From: JAAFHB01 sp942493325
GTDB taxonomy: Bacteria; Bacteroidota; Bacteroidia; Bacteroidales; Prolixibacteraceae
Direction: 5' to 3'
DNA length: 64,000 nt
Assembly: GCA_942493325.1 (NCBI GenBank)
Contig: OW818689.1
Span: forward strand, 5,022,001 to 5,086,000
The notes beneath the pieces are model-generated. The model did not search any database. It was not told the DNA's origin and saw only the letters and a program-made list of their open reading frames with translations. How positions within the stretch are numbered: position 1 is the stretch's first letter; each line of letters starts with the position of its first letter. The position numbers were made by a program, and so were the translations under genes. This document shows, in pieces, positions 1 through 9,356 of the stretch.

Positions 1-293
1 CTACCTGGCCGACAACATGGTTTGCTCCGCGGTTAACGGGTACAGGGGCGTTTGCCGATGTCTACAATGTGATGGCTAACTGGGGCGCCAATCATGGTGC
101 AATCAGCTACGGGCATATCGGTGCCGACCTGATCTCATTGGCTGCCATGCTCCGGATCCCGGTGTGTATGCACAATGTTCCTGATGAGAAAGTTTTCCGT
201 CCTGCTGTGTGGAATGCCTTCGGTATGGATAAAGAGGGTTCAGACTATCGTGCCTGCAACACGTATGGTCCGGTTTACGGAAAGACAAGATAA
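1..293 (+). CDS. fucI: L-fucose isomerase, C-terminal part (5' end outside window)
   Basis: Reading frame open from base 3 to the stop at 291-293, about 96 residues. It begins with a TWPTTWFAPRLTGTGAF segment and continues with WGANHGAISYGHIG and NAFGMDKEGSDYRAC, which I recognise as the C-terminus of bacterial L-fucose isomerase (family length about 590 residues). The enzyme converts L-fucose to L-fuculose in the cytoplasm using a divalent metal; the conserved His in the ANHG segment lies in the metal-site region of the family. The upstream part and any fucose operon are outside the window. L-arabinose isomerase is excluded by the motif pattern. Confidence 0.93.
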   Translation, partial: TWPTTWFAPRLTGTGAFADVYNVMANWGANHGAISYGHIGADLISLAAMLRIPVCMHNVPDEKVFRPAVWNAFGMDKEGSDYRACNTYGPVYGKTR

Positions 294-320
294 TTACAGG
301 GTAGAATATCACCTATATCC

Positions 321-368
321 GGCAGCCGGTCGTCTGGTAGAAATTACCTGATGCCGGCTGTCTTTTTT
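321..368 (+). terminator. Rho-independent terminator of fucI
   Basis: Inverted repeat CAGCCGG (323-329) / CCGGCTG (354-360), extendable by a G-U pair, followed by TCTTTTTT. It lies 30 bp after the fucI stop and before the next gene. Confidence 0.75.
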
Positions 369-428
369 ACGGTAAATTGGATTTTTTTTGTTAATTTACG
401 GGTTCTTTTGAATAGGAGATAAGTCAAA

Positions 429-1151
429 ATGAAGACCTGGACTACAAAAAATGGTTACCGGATATTCCTGGTTTTAAACGGGAGGAGCAATGCTTATTTG
501 ATTTCAAAAGAGAATATCAACATATTGGTCGATACAGGAGTAAAATCGGCTTTTAACCTGATGCGGCAAAATATAGATTCGCTTAAATTGCCGAACAGTA
601 AAATCAATTTACTGGTTCTGACGCATACGCATTACGATCATTGTCAGAATGCCCACAGAATCAAAAGTGATAGTCATTGTAAGATTTTGATGAGCCTGGA
701 TGAAGCAAAATTTGTTCAGCATGGCTATACTCCGTTACCCAAAGGAACATTTGTCGTTACTAATATTGTATCTTCTTTGGGACGGCTGATTGGTAAAAGG
801 CTTTTCGGTTATGAACCATTTACCCCCGATCTGGTGATTGACTCTGAATTTGACTGGTTTCAAAAGGGGTTTAAACTTAAGTTTTTAATAACCAACGGTC
901 ATTCACCCGGCTCAATCAGTGTGATTGTTGATGATGAAATTGCCATCGTAGGAGATGAAATGATGGGAGTTTACCGGAATTCAGTTTTTACACCCTTTGC
1001 AGATGATACAACAGGGATGATAACCAGTTGGGGAAAGCTCTTAAAAACGGGATGTGAATTTTTTCTGCCCGGTCATGGAAAAGAGGTGAATTGGGAATTA
1101 TTATTAAAGGAATATTTAATATATGCACGTAAACGGAACATTGTAACTTAG
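429..1151 (+). CDS. MBL-fold metallo-hydrolase
   Basis: A 240-residue cytoplasmic protein of the metallo-beta-lactamase fold. The signature THTHYDH gives H66, H68, D70 and H71; further expected metal ligands are H158 in NGHSPGS, D176 in VGDEMMG and H216 in PGHGKEV, so both zinc sites look complete. No signal peptide. Members hydrolyse thioesters, lactones, phosphoesters or other substrates, and nothing here fixes the substrate. The downstream acetyltransferase gene begins only 24 bp after the stop, so the two are probably co-transcribed. The start ATG is preceded by AGGAGAT, an unusually good Shine-Dalgarno sequence for this phylum. Confidence 0.85.
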   Translation: MKTWTTKNGYRIFLVLNGRSNAYLISKENINILVDTGVKSAFNLMRQNIDSLKLPNSKINLLVLTHTHYDHCQNAHRIKSDSHCKILMSLDEAKFVQHGYTPLPKGTFVVTNIVSSLGRLIGKRLFGYEPFTPDLVIDSEFDWFQKGFKLKFLITNGHSPGSISVIVDDEIAIVGDEMMGVYRNSVFTPFADDTTGMITSWGKLLKTGCEFFLPGHGKEVNWELLLKEYLIYARKRNIVT

Positions 1152-1175
1152 CTGCAGATTTAATCAGCACCACAA

Positions 1176-1703
1176 ATGAACTATAAAATCAATCCTTGTT
1201 CCGAAGAGCAATTACCTGAGATCCTGGAAATTTTTAATGACGCCATATTGAACTCCACGGCTTTGTATGATTACAAACCCCGGAAAATGGAGGATATGAT
1301 CAGTTGGTATGCTGATAAACAAAAAGGAAAGTACCCGGTTATAGGGGTCTTTGATGAGGACATGGTTCTTTTAGGTTTTGCGTCCTACGGAATTTTTCGA
1401 AGCCGCCCGGCCTACAAGTATTCAGTCGAACACTCGGTTTATGTCAGGTCGGATAAACGGGGTAAAGGTGTAGGAACTACATTACTCAGAGAAATTGTAA
1501 AAAGTGCGCAAGAGCAGGATTACCATGTCCTGGTTGGAGGGATTGATGCTTCAAATGTCGAAAGTATTAAGCTACATAAAAAGGAAGGATTTGTATTTTG
1601 TGGCACCATCAAACAGGCCGGATACAAATTTGGGAAGTGGCTCGATCTGTCATTTTATCAAATGATATTGAATACACCGGAATTGCCGGTTGATGACCTC
1701 TAA
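1176..1703 (+). CDS. GNAT N-acetyltransferase, phosphinothricin acetyltransferase-like
   Basis: A 175-residue single-domain GNAT protein. The acetyl-CoA pyrophosphate loop is RGKGVG (95-100), preceded by the VEHSVYVRSDKR strand, and followed by the typical NVESIKLHKKEGF helix (about 127-139). The overall pattern, including the early FNDAILNSTALYDY stretch, matches the Pat/YwnH branch that acetylates amino groups of phosphinothricin, methionine sulfone or similar amino acids; the physiological substrate cannot be read from sequence. Probably co-transcribed with the MBL-fold gene upstream. No convincing terminator follows; 1704-1897 holds only AT-rich sequence. Confidence 0.85.
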   Translation: MNYKINPCSEEQLPEILEIFNDAILNSTALYDYKPRKMEDMISWYADKQKGKYPVIGVFDEDMVLLGFASYGIFRSRPAYKYSVEHSVYVRSDKRGKGVGTTLLREIVKSAQEQDYHVLVGGIDASNVESIKLHKKEGFVFCGTIKQAGYKFGKWLDLSFYQMILNTPELPVDDL

Positions 1704-1897
1704 GGAAGTGTTCCTTCAATCTGATAAAAAATGGAAAAGGTTTAATCTTGATTTTCCCGAAAATTATTCACACATTGGCATCACATTGGTATCAATTAAT
1801 TTTCGGATATTAATGTTTAAGCCAGTGATTAGATTCTACTGATAGATTGATTGATAATCAACTTAACGCTAACAAATATTTATAAAAAAATCCTCCT

Positions 1898-3418
1898 ATG
1901 GTACGCTTATTAACGTTTACGGCCTTCTTTATGGTGATGATGTTGATGAATTCCGCTGCATCTATTGCACAGAATCATGGTGCTTTTACCGGTGCAGCCG
2001 ATATCGGTAATCCCAGATTAAAAGGGTCAACCAAATTTGATGAATTCCGGCAGGTTTATACACTGAGCGGCAGCGGACTGAATATGTGGGCCAAAGCGGA
2101 TGAATTTCATTTTGCTTCGGTGAAGATCACCGGCGATTTTATCATGACCACCTTTTGTAAATTCGAAGGGGCAGGAGTTGTGCTGCACCGTAAAATGGGT
2201 TTGATGATCAGGGAAGATCTTTCTTCCGGTTCGCGTTATGCGGATGCAGCCATTCATGGTGACGGTCTTACTTCGCTGCAGTACAGGCCAAAGGCGAATG
2301 ATGAAACCCTGGAGATCAAGGCCGAAATGACTGCTCCCGATGTGATTCAGCTCGAGCGTAAGGGCGATACTGTTATTATGCGTGCGGCAAAATCGGGGAA
2401 GCCGTTCACCGAAACAGGCCGGTTATTTATAGCTTTCGGAAAACCGGTTTATGCCGGATTGTTTGTTTGTTCACACGATATTGCTGTTATTGAGAAGGCA
2501 GAGTTTCATAATTTCAGGATCGATGTCCCTGCAGCCGAAAAGGTGGATGGTTACCAGAAGCCGTCAGCAAGCCGGCTTGAGCTGATGGATGTGGAGACAG
2601 GCCATCGCAAAGTGATCTATGCCACACAAGATCACATCGAAGCGCCCAACTGGTCGAAAGACGGTAAATTCCTGATCTATAATTCAGGAGGATTGCTTTA
2701 TAAATTTCCCCTGGATACAAAAACTCCCGCGAAAATTAATACAGGTGATGTAGTGAGCAACAATAACGATCATGGCATTTCCTTTGACGGGAAGATGCTC
2801 GCCATTTCAAGTTCAACAAAACTTGCTGATGGCCGTTCAGGATCGATGGTTTATACCGTACCGGTTGAAGGTGGTATTCCAAAAGCAATTACAAAATACG
2901 TCCCCTCGTATTGGCATGGATGGTCACCCGATGGTAAGACACTGGTTTATTGTGCCGAACGGAATGGTGACTACGATGTATGGGGAATCCGGTCAACGGG
3001 TGGTGAAGAGTTTCAACTGACAAAATCCAAAGGGTTGGATGATGGTCCGGAGTATTCACCCGATGGCAAAAAAATTTATTTTAACTCGGTACGTTCCGGA
3101 ATGATGAAAATCTGGCGCATGGCGCCCGATGGCTCAAACCAGGAACAGGTTAGTTTCGGCTCGTATAACGACTGGTTTGCCCACATTTCACCCGATGGGA
3201 AAAAGATGGTCTATATCTCGTATCCCGCTGATGTGCCTGCCAATTCACATCCTCACAATAAACGTGTTTTGCTCCAGGTTCAGCCGACTAATTCACCTGA
3301 AGCGAGGGTGCTTGCATATATCTATGGCGGACAAGGTACCATGAATGTACCATCGTGGAGCCCCGATGGAAAAACGATCGCTTTTGTAACGTTTACTTAC
3401 GGCGATCCGAATTATTAA
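1898..3418 (+). CDS. Exported TolB-like PD40 beta-propeller protein
   Basis: 506 residues with a signal peptide (hydrophobic stretch 3-20, cleavage probably after ASIAQ). Residues about 28-205 form a beta-rich region resembling the concanavalin-like DUF1349 fold. From about residue 225 there are six WD40/PD40-type units, recognisable by WSKDGK, ISFDGK, WSPDGK, YSPDGK, ISPDGK and WSPDGK, i.e. a TolB-like propeller. Such proteins in Bacteroidota are periplasmic or surface proteins without a known reaction; they are not the TolB of the Tol-Pal system. The next gene starts 18 bp downstream and is also exported, so an operon is likely. Confidence 0.85.
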   Translation: MVRLLTFTAFFMVMMLMNSAASIAQNHGAFTGAADIGNPRLKGSTKFDEFRQVYTLSGSGLNMWAKADEFHFASVKITGDFIMTTFCKFEGAGVVLHRKMGLMIREDLSSGSRYADAAIHGDGLTSLQYRPKANDETLEIKAEMTAPDVIQLERKGDTVIMRAAKSGKPFTETGRLFIAFGKPVYAGLFVCSHDIAVIEKAEFHNFRIDVPAAEKVDGYQKPSASRLELMDVETGHRKVIYATQDHIEAPNWSKDGKFLIYNSGGLLYKFPLDTKTPAKINTGDVVSNNNDHGISFDGKMLAISSSTKLADGRSGSMVYTVPVEGGIPKAITKYVPSYWHGWSPDGKTLVYCAERNGDYDVWGIRSTGGEEFQLTKSKGLDDGPEYSPDGKKIYFNSVRSGMMKIWRMAPDGSNQEQVSFGSYNDWFAHISPDGKKMVYISYPADVPANSHPHNKRVLLQVQPTNSPEARVLAYIYGGQGTMNVPSWSPDGKTIAFVTFTYGDPNY

Positions 3419-3436
3419 TAAGAACAAATACGTATC

Positions 3437-4549
3437 ATGTCCGGTCGGTCATTATTATTGAGGTTTTTTTTGATTTGTACATTTTTCATCCTGGTTATCG
3501 GGATCAATGGCCGGGCAACCGGCCAAAATAATCCTGAAAGCGATAAAAAATACCAGGTGACTTTTGGTGAAAGTTATCACAACTATTTACCCGGAGCCAC
3601 AATGAGGATGAGGGTGGTCTTTAAAAACACATCCCCGGATGCTATAAAGATCAGCCAGGAGTTAATGGTGCTCGACAGTGCCGGAATAAAGGCCTGGAAT
3701 ACAGTGATTAATCTTGAACTTCTTCCGGATGGCAGTTTCACGGTTCCGTTAATCGTTCCAATTCCCCGATTTACCGGCACCTTTACACTGACAACTCCTG
3801 ATTCGACAGGGGGGAATGGTGAAAAGGTACCTTCCTTCCCGTTTATCGTAGCCAAACCAACGAAATCATCCCGATTGAAACAAATCCTTGTCCATACGCC
3901 CGATAACGAAGAGGTATTAAATGGATTCCTTAAAAACTGGGATATCAAGGCCCCGACCATTTCGTGGGGACAGGTGCTGCTGCTGGGAAAGAGAAGTCGT
4001 AATCTTTATGCAACGGGCGATCGTGAAATCATCCAGTTAGTTGAACGCGCTCTTAACCGCGAGATGTCGGTTATCTTTCTTGATTTCGGACCCGCCGGTT
4101 ATAGCAATGAGGGTAATCCTCCGAAAATGGCTTTACCGTTTAATATTACTGTTAGTTTTCTGCAAGCCGCTACACCTGAGCAAAGCTTTGTGCTTAAATC
4201 AGATTATAAGGAACTTATCTTCGGTTTTAAGACCAATGACATAAAGAACTGGAATGGTAGTTATGGCGTGACAGTACCCGCCACAGACCTCCGGTTCGAC
4301 GGGAAAGGGATAAAGATAAATGCAATGGTTACCACAGGAAATAACCCGTACCGGTTTCCCGTTGTGGAACTAATACCTGAGACCGGAAAAGGGAAAGTTT
4401 ACCTTTGTCAGTTATTAACAGATGGACGGATTGACGAGTCTTCAACTCTGCCGCGAAATAAACCCGATTCTCCTGCTTACGATCCTCTTGCCGTACAGTT
4501 TTTATTAAATCTAATTTCGGCAACGGTAGGCGATAATTTATTGAAATAG
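3437..4549 (+). CDS. Exported protein of unknown function
   Basis: 370 residues with a long N-terminal signal peptide (about 1-29, ending RATGQ). The mature part starts with a beta-sandwich-like segment (about 35-140, alternating hydrophobic strands such as MRMRVVFKNTSPDAIK). The C-terminal half (about 150-365) contains VFLDFGP-like and VELIPETGKGKVYLCQLL segments that recall non-catalytic C-terminal domains attached to some Bacteroidota glycoside hydrolases. I do not recognise a catalytic motif and assign no function. It follows the PD40 protein closely and probably works with it at the cell surface or in the periplasm. Confidence 0.7.
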   Translation: MSGRSLLLRFFLICTFFILVIGINGRATGQNNPESDKKYQVTFGESYHNYLPGATMRMRVVFKNTSPDAIKISQELMVLDSAGIKAWNTVINLELLPDGSFTVPLIVPIPRFTGTFTLTTPDSTGGNGEKVPSFPFIVAKPTKSSRLKQILVHTPDNEEVLNGFLKNWDIKAPTISWGQVLLLGKRSRNLYATGDREIIQLVERALNREMSVIFLDFGPAGYSNEGNPPKMALPFNITVSFLQAATPEQSFVLKSDYKELIFGFKTNDIKNWNGSYGVTVPATDLRFDGKGIKINAMVTTGNNPYRFPVVELIPETGKGKVYLCQLLTDGRIDESSTLPRNKPDSPAYDPLAVQFLLNLISATVGDNLLK

Positions 4550-4567
4550 CTGGTCCGTTCATCCTAT

Positions 4568-4645
4568 GTGAAGGCTTGACTGTTCAATAAAAGTGAAGGC
4601 TTGACTGTTCAGGACATGAAAAGTCAAGCCTTCACTTCTTCACTT
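4568..4645 (+). repeat. Direct plus inverted repeat forming a terminator-like hairpin
   Basis: GTGAAGGCTTGACTGTTCA occurs twice in direct orientation (4568-4586 and 4593-4611). A third, inverted copy of its first 14 bases (AGTCAAGCCTTCAC, 4622-4635) can pair with either, and a CTTCTTCACTTCTTCACTTTTTT tract of pyrimidines follows in two repeats. The structure probably ends transcription of the exported pair upstream. Its design (arm GTGA-N4-TTGACTG, direct copies plus one inverted copy) resembles the repeats at 9441-9615. Confidence 0.6.
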
Positions 4646-4765
4646 CTTCACTTTTTTCTTTTTGAACATGTATTTTCCTCTTTTCTAGGTTAACACAAAC
4701 TTTTTTGTATTTTTGCTTTCATACTAGCATCAATTTTCTTTACTCACTATTAAATCTTCAAACTT

Positions 4766-5290
4766 ATGGATTTTAAAAAGTTTATTGTCATTCCTGTGTT
4801 TATTGCAATCCTGGCTGCAGGATTTATCGTGCTTGATCAATTGCTCAGCCCTCATATGCCAATCGCGGACAACAAGGGATTTGGCTGGGTGACTTTCCAG
4901 GCATGGGCCATGTATTTTTTAGCCGGTTGTACTGTTAAAGGGGGAGCCCGTACTTTTCTGGGTTATGTATTGGGCGTTTTATTTGCCATTATCATTATTA
5001 AACTGGCCGGTATATTTGGATCTGCCGGATTCTGGGCTGTTCCGCTGGCTGTATTGGTGATGGTTATACCGATGGTGTCAATGGAAAGGGCACATTCACT
5101 GATTGATTTCGTCCCTGCGTTTTTTGTTTCATCAGCATTGATCTTTGCTTTTGGACAAATATACCCGGCTGCCTCAATGACCTCATCCGTAGTTACTATT
5201 CTGATTTACTGTGCAATTGGCATGGTCTTGGGATTTATTACAATTAGTATAAGAACTGCTTACGAGAAGATGGTTCTCAAACCTGCCTGA
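4766..5290 (+). CDS. DUF1097 family membrane protein
   Basis: 174 residues with about five to six transmembrane segments (near 7-26, 43-60, 66-86, 88-106, 113-133, 137-160) and short loops. The length and the pattern (GFGWVTFQAWAMYFLAGC early on, glycine-rich helices) match DUF1097 inner-membrane proteins such as YcdZ, whose role is unknown. A -7-like TATTTTTG (4708-4715) lies about 50 bp upstream of the ATG, and a strong terminator follows, so the gene is probably monocistronic. Confidence 0.75.
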   Translation: MDFKKFIVIPVFIAILAAGFIVLDQLLSPHMPIADNKGFGWVTFQAWAMYFLAGCTVKGGARTFLGYVLGVLFAIIIIKLAGIFGSAGFWAVPLAVLVMVIPMVSMERAHSLIDFVPAFFVSSALIFAFGQIYPAASMTSSVVTILIYCAIGMVLGFITISIRTAYEKMVLKPA

Positions 5291-5312
5291 TCGATCGCCT
5301 GCTTTAAATATG

Positions 5313-5361
5313 ATCGCCACCAAAAAGTTGATTTCAGACTTTTTGGTGGCGATTTTTTTCA
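5313..5361 (+). terminator. Strong Rho-independent terminator
   Basis: A perfect 16-bp inverted repeat, 5313-5328 with 5338-5353 (arm ATCGCCACCAAAAAGT), 9-base loop, followed by a run of seven T. It closes the DUF1097 gene and separates it from the convergent TPM-domain operon. Confidence 0.9.
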
Positions 5362-5381
5362 TTTAACAGCTTTAATAATTG

Positions 5382-6212
5382 TTACCACGATCCGCCGGCA
5401 CCGCCGCCGCCGAAGCTGCCGCCGCCAAAACCACCGAAGCCGCCACCGGATGAACCTCCGCCAAAACCACTGCCCCCTGAGAATCCACCCCAGGAACCCC
5501 TGTGATGTCCGCCGAGCATACTACCAAGTAATAAACCTCCCAGCATACCCCGGGTGGAACCGATCCCATGAGAACGTCTGCCACCGCTTCTTAAAAGGAA
5601 AACAATGGCCAGGATAATCATGATGAAGACAGCCCCTCCAATACCTCCCGATTTTCCTTTGCCGGTCGCGTTGACGTATTGTTCGGCAGTAAATTCGCCT
5701 GATGTTAGTCCGATCAGCACATCAGTACTTCGGTCAAGACCTGTATAGTAGTCGTTCTGCCTAAATGCAGGAAGCAACTCTCCCCTGATCAGCGACTGAC
5801 TGGCTACAGCATCGGGGACTACCCCTTCAAGCCCATAGCCAACAGCAACATAAACTTCACCTTTTTCATTCGCTAATTTGGGCTTTACCAGGATCAGTAT
5901 TCCGTTGTTTTTTCCTTTCTGACCAATTCCCCACTTTTCGGAAAGCTTCACCGCATAGTCAGCTTTATCATAGCCGTTGAGACTTTTAACGGTCACAATG
6001 GCAATCTGGGTTGAGCTTTTCTGGTTATAACCGACCAGTTTATTTTCGAGCGCAGCTTGTTGTTCAGGCGAAAGAAGCCCGGCAAAGTCGTTCACCATGC
6101 GCGGGGGATCCGGTCGTTCCGGCAAATCCTGTGCAGTTGTAACGAAAGCTGAAAGCAGCGCAAACAAAAGCAAAAACAGTGCGCGATGTATCTTTTTTAT
6201 TGTGTAGTTCAT
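5382..6212 (-). CDS. TPM-domain (YgcG-like) exported membrane protein
   Basis: 276 residues: signal peptide 1-28 (ending VTTAQ), TPM domain about 39-165 (from MVNDFAGLLSPEQQ through the VGYGLEGVVPD loop), one transmembrane helix about 192-208, and a tail from 212 rich in Gly and Ser with short GGG/GGS repeats. TPM (TLP18.3/Psb32/MOLO-1) domains occur in periplasmic-facing membrane proteins; the biochemical role is unsettled. The start overlaps the stop of the preceding gene in a TAATG arrangement, so translation is coupled. This LemA plus two-TPM arrangement is common in Bacteroidota. Confidence 0.9.
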   Translation of the reverse strand: MNYTIKKIHRALFLLLFALLSAFVTTAQDLPERPDPPRMVNDFAGLLSPEQQAALENKLVGYNQKSSTQIAIVTVKSLNGYDKADYAVKLSEKWGIGQKGKNNGILILVKPKLANEKGEVYVAVGYGLEGVVPDAVASQSLIRGELLPAFRQNDYYTGLDRSTDVLIGLTSGEFTAEQYVNATGKGKSGGIGGAVFIMIILAIVFLLRSGGRRSHGIGSTRGMLGGLLLGSMLGGHHRGSWGGFSGGSGFGGGSSGGGFGGFGGGSFGGGGAGGSW

Positions 6213-6649
6213 TATTCTCCGTATGAAATTTCGTCCGATAATTCATTGACATCATCAGCCTGAGTCGGGAAATACTGTTTCAACTGCTGTCCCGACAATT
6301 CAATTCCTTTGATCAATCCGTTGGTAAACTCGCCTGCTTTAAAACGCGCGAGCATCAACTCTTTAATTTCGTTCCAGAAATCTTCGGGAACGACTTTATT
6401 GATCCCCGCATCGCCAATGATTGCAAATTTATGGTCGTTGACCGAAAGGTAGATCAGTACGCCGTTTCGGTCTTTCGTTTCGTGCATCTTAAGCTTTGTG
6501 AAAAGCCATGCAGCCCTGTCGAGGACATCTTCGCTGCACTTGTCTTCGAGATGAACACGTATCTCGCCGCTGGTATTACCTTCCGCCCGTGCGATGGCCT
6601 CCATGATTAATTTTTCATTCTCTTTTCCGAGAAATTCTTTGGCATTCAT
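6212..6649 (-). CDS. TPM-domain protein without signal peptide
   Basis: 145 residues, a nearly stand-alone TPM domain: ARAEGNTSGEIRVHLED near the N-terminus, RNGVLIYLSVNDHKFAIIGD centrally and WNEIKELMLARFKAGEF later. No signal peptide or membrane segment, unlike its larger neighbour. I chose ATG at 6649 over the GTG two codons upstream because AGGTGA lies just before the ATG. It sits between lemA and the larger TPM gene, 12 bp after lemA and overlapping the next start by one base, so the three form one operon. Confidence 0.85.
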   Translation of the reverse strand: MNAKEFLGKENEKLIMEAIARAEGNTSGEIRVHLEDKCSEDVLDRAAWLFTKLKMHETKDRNGVLIYLSVNDHKFAIIGDAGINKVVPEDFWNEIKELMLARFKAGEFTNGLIKGIELSGQQLKQYFPTQADDVNELSDEISYGE

Positions 6650-6661
6650 AATCACCTGGAG

Positions 6662-7255
6662 TTAGAAAGTAACTGTGGGTGCTTTATCGGCTCCTTTTTC
6701 TGCTTCGAAATAAGGTTTTTTCTCAAAGTTACGCATTGAGGCAATAATACTTTGCGGAAACTTCCGGATATAGGTATTGTAACCCCTGGCTACTTCGTTG
6801 AACTTCTGCCGCTCAACAGTAATCCTGTTTTCGGTCCCTTCGAGCTGAGCCTGAAGATTTAAGAATCCTTCGTTGGCTTTTAGTTCAGGGTATTTTTCAA
6901 CCACTACCATCAGTCGTCCCAATGCTGAAGATAAACCGCCCTGAGCTTCCTGGAACTGCTGCATCGATTCGGGTGAAAGTTTTGTAGGGTCCACTGTAAC
7001 CTGGGTCGCTTTGGCACGCGCCTCAATAACTGCGGTTAAAGTCTCTTTTTCGAAGTCGGCATACCCTTTCACTGTATTAACAAGATTGGGAATCAGGTCT
7101 GTCCGGCGCTGATAGACATTTTCAACCTGCGACCACGCTGAGGCCACACTTTCATCCATTTCCACCATCTTGTTCCCTGTCGATACGCCCCACTGGAAAC
7201 CTAAAAAAAGCAGCACAACAATTACGATCACAACGATTATTCCTGTTCTTTTCAT
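6662..7255 (-). CDS. lemA: LemA family protein
   Basis: 197 residues: an N-terminal membrane anchor (about 5-25) followed by the helical LemA domain with the family signature SAWSQVENVYQRRTDLIPNL, then an ALGRLMVVVEKYPELKAN segment and the FNEVARGYNTYIRKFP motif. LemA proteins are four-helix-bundle membrane-attached proteins of uncertain function, often paired with TPM proteins as here. It is the first gene of the three-gene operon; I see no clear TAnnTTTG element in the 109 bp upstream. Confidence 0.9.
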   Translation of the reverse strand: MKRTGIIVVIVIVVLLFLGFQWGVSTGNKMVEMDESVASAWSQVENVYQRRTDLIPNLVNTVKGYADFEKETLTAVIEARAKATQVTVDPTKLSPESMQQFQEAQGGLSSALGRLMVVVEKYPELKANEGFLNLQAQLEGTENRITVERQKFNEVARGYNTYIRKFPQSIIASMRNFEKKPYFEAEKGADKAPTVTF

Positions 7256-7364
7256 CTTATTTTTCTTTTAATAATTTTTGATACAACAATTAGTCGCACA
7301 ATTGGATGCGAAATTACGCAACAAAATTGAATCGGGAAATATTTTATCATTAATATGACCAGTT

Positions 7365-9356
7365 TCATAACACTTTAGTTACCTTGTTGGTGAAGAGATT
7401 TGTGGCAAGGGCTATTTGTTCCGGTTTACCCAGGATATAGGCGATATCACCGGTCATAAGACGGGTGCCTGACGAGGGGTGATCAATAAGGTTGTCGTTG
7501 CGTTTGAGGGCAACCAGCGTAATCCCATAAGTATTGCGCAATTTTGATTCTGAGAGCGATTTTCCCGTGAGGACTGACCCTTCACTGACCCTTAATGCTG
7601 TAATTTCGATATTTGGAATCTCTTTAAGAATATTGAATTTTTCGGTATCCTTTTTCTCGTAAAAAATTCCGTAATGATCATCCCTGATACGGGCTATGGT
7701 GTCGTTGATTTCGTTTTGAGGCAGCAGGAAATTGGTAAGCACTCTTTCAAAAAGGTCGATTGCCGTTTCAAACTCCTCCGGAATGACCTGGCTGGCGCCC
7801 AACCTGTAAAGTTCTTCGATATCTTCGACATGTTTGGTTCTTACCAGGATGTAGGCATGTTTATTTAAATGCCGCACCTTATCGGTGATTGCCATAGCGG
7901 TAATCAGATCTCCAACCGAGATCAGGATGATCTTAGCCGTATCGACATGTGCCTTTAATAAAATCGGCTCATTTATAGCATCTCCGTAAATAATTGTTTC
8001 CCCTTTTTCCTGCCTTTTGCGCACAATTGCCGGATCAAAAACAATGGAGATGTAAGGGATATTGTTGTATTTTGCCATCACCGAAAGGTTTATTGCACGC
8101 GAATCCTTTCCAATCAGTACAAGGTGGTTACTGAGTTCAGGGACATCGATCTGCTGTAGCGGAAAGAGACCATTGACAAGATAACCGGGAAGAGGTAGTC
8201 TTAACAGTAACCTGGATAACCGGTTTCCTATCAGTACCAGTAAGGGTGAAACGGACATGGTAATAATGGCTACAGCAAGAAAAAGCTGGTAATAATAGTC
8301 ATTCAGTATCCTGTAACTCTCCCCCATTTTTGCAAGGATAAAGGAGAATTCACCCACCTGTGCAAGTGCGAGGCCGACCATAACAGTTCCACGCAAAGTG
8401 TGTCCCATTAAGAAAGCAGTAAACCCGGCTATGATGAATTTTATACCAATGACAAGAAGAACAGTTGCGAAAACCATACCTATATTCTCGTAAACAAAAC
8501 TGAGATCGAGCAACATCCCTATAGAGACAAAGAAGAAACTAGTAAAAGTATCCCGGAAGGGGATCAGATTACTGAAGGCATTATCGCTGTACTCTGACTC
8601 AGAGATCATCAGTCCGGCAAGGAAGGCTCCGAATGCCAGGGTAATTCCAAGGGTAGAGGTAAGAAGAGCTACCGATAAGCAGATCAAAAGAACACACATC
8701 AGGAAAAGTTCCTGGTTCCTGGTCATTGCTATCCAATGCAATATCTTGGGCATAAACCATCTGTTACCGGCATATACGAACGCAATTATCAGTGCGGCCT
8801 TAATGCCTAAAGCGATAAGATCGGATCCGATATTGGCAGTATTGCCACTTAAAAACGGTGTAAACAGTAACATGGGTACCAGCACGATATCCTGAAAGAT
8901 AAGTATACCCACCACTGTTCTTCCATAATTTGAAGTAACTTCGGATCGGTCCTGCAGAATTTTTAAAACTACGGCAGTACTGCTCAAGGCAGTTAGAAAT
9001 CCGATAAACAGAGCGCTTGTCCATTCCATGTCATAAGACCTTGCGAGTACCATGGTGACCAGCGCTGTGAGGGAAAGCTGGATAAATCCGCCCAAAAAGA
9101 CAATTCTCCGGATTTTCAGAAGATGTTTGAGGCTGAATTCCATTCCAATGGTGAACATTAGAATGACCACCCCCAGTTCGGCCATGAGATCAATCTCGTG
9201 GGGTGCGCTTATAATCCCCAGCAGGAATGGTCCGGCAACGATACCGGTTAGTAAATAACCCACAAGCGTAGGTACTTTGATCTTTGTAAACAGGAAATTT
9301 ACAAAAGTCGACAAGGCAAAAATGATCACTACATCTTCTAAAATTACCGGATTCAT
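7365..9356 (-). CDS. CPA2-type monovalent cation/proton antiporter with RCK domains (KefB-like)
   Basis: 663 residues. Residues about 5-385 form the 12-13-helix CPA2 exchanger (opening ALSTFVNFLFTKIKVPTLVGY; conserved TALSSTAVVLKIL and LAFGAFLAGLMIS). A TrkA-N/RCK domain follows (about 408-530) and a TrkA-C domain (about 570-655, ending LMTGDIAYILGK). The nucleotide-binding loop reads LIGKDSRAI rather than a canonical GxGxxG, so NAD binding may be altered. Such proteins exchange K+ or Na+ for protons at the inner membrane. No operon partner; the tandem hairpin repeats lie upstream. Confidence 0.88.
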   Translation of the reverse strand: MNPVILEDVVIIFALSTFVNFLFTKIKVPTLVGYLLTGIVAGPFLLGIISAPHEIDLMAELGVVILMFTIGMEFSLKHLLKIRRIVFLGGFIQLSLTALVTMVLARSYDMEWTSALFIGFLTALSSTAVVLKILQDRSEVTSNYGRTVVGILIFQDIVLVPMLLFTPFLSGNTANIGSDLIALGIKAALIIAFVYAGNRWFMPKILHWIAMTRNQELFLMCVLLICLSVALLTSTLGITLAFGAFLAGLMISESEYSDNAFSNLIPFRDTFTSFFFVSIGMLLDLSFVYENIGMVFATVLLVIGIKFIIAGFTAFLMGHTLRGTVMVGLALAQVGEFSFILAKMGESYRILNDYYYQLFLAVAIITMSVSPLLVLIGNRLSRLLLRLPLPGYLVNGLFPLQQIDVPELSNHLVLIGKDSRAINLSVMAKYNNIPYISIVFDPAIVRKRQEKGETIIYGDAINEPILLKAHVDTAKIILISVGDLITAMAITDKVRHLNKHAYILVRTKHVEDIEELYRLGASQVIPEEFETAIDLFERVLTNFLLPQNEINDTIARIRDDHYGIFYEKKDTEKFNILKEIPNIEITALRVSEGSVLTGKSLSESKLRNTYGITLVALKRNDNLIDHPSSGTRLMTGDIAYILGKPEQIALATNLFTNKVTKVL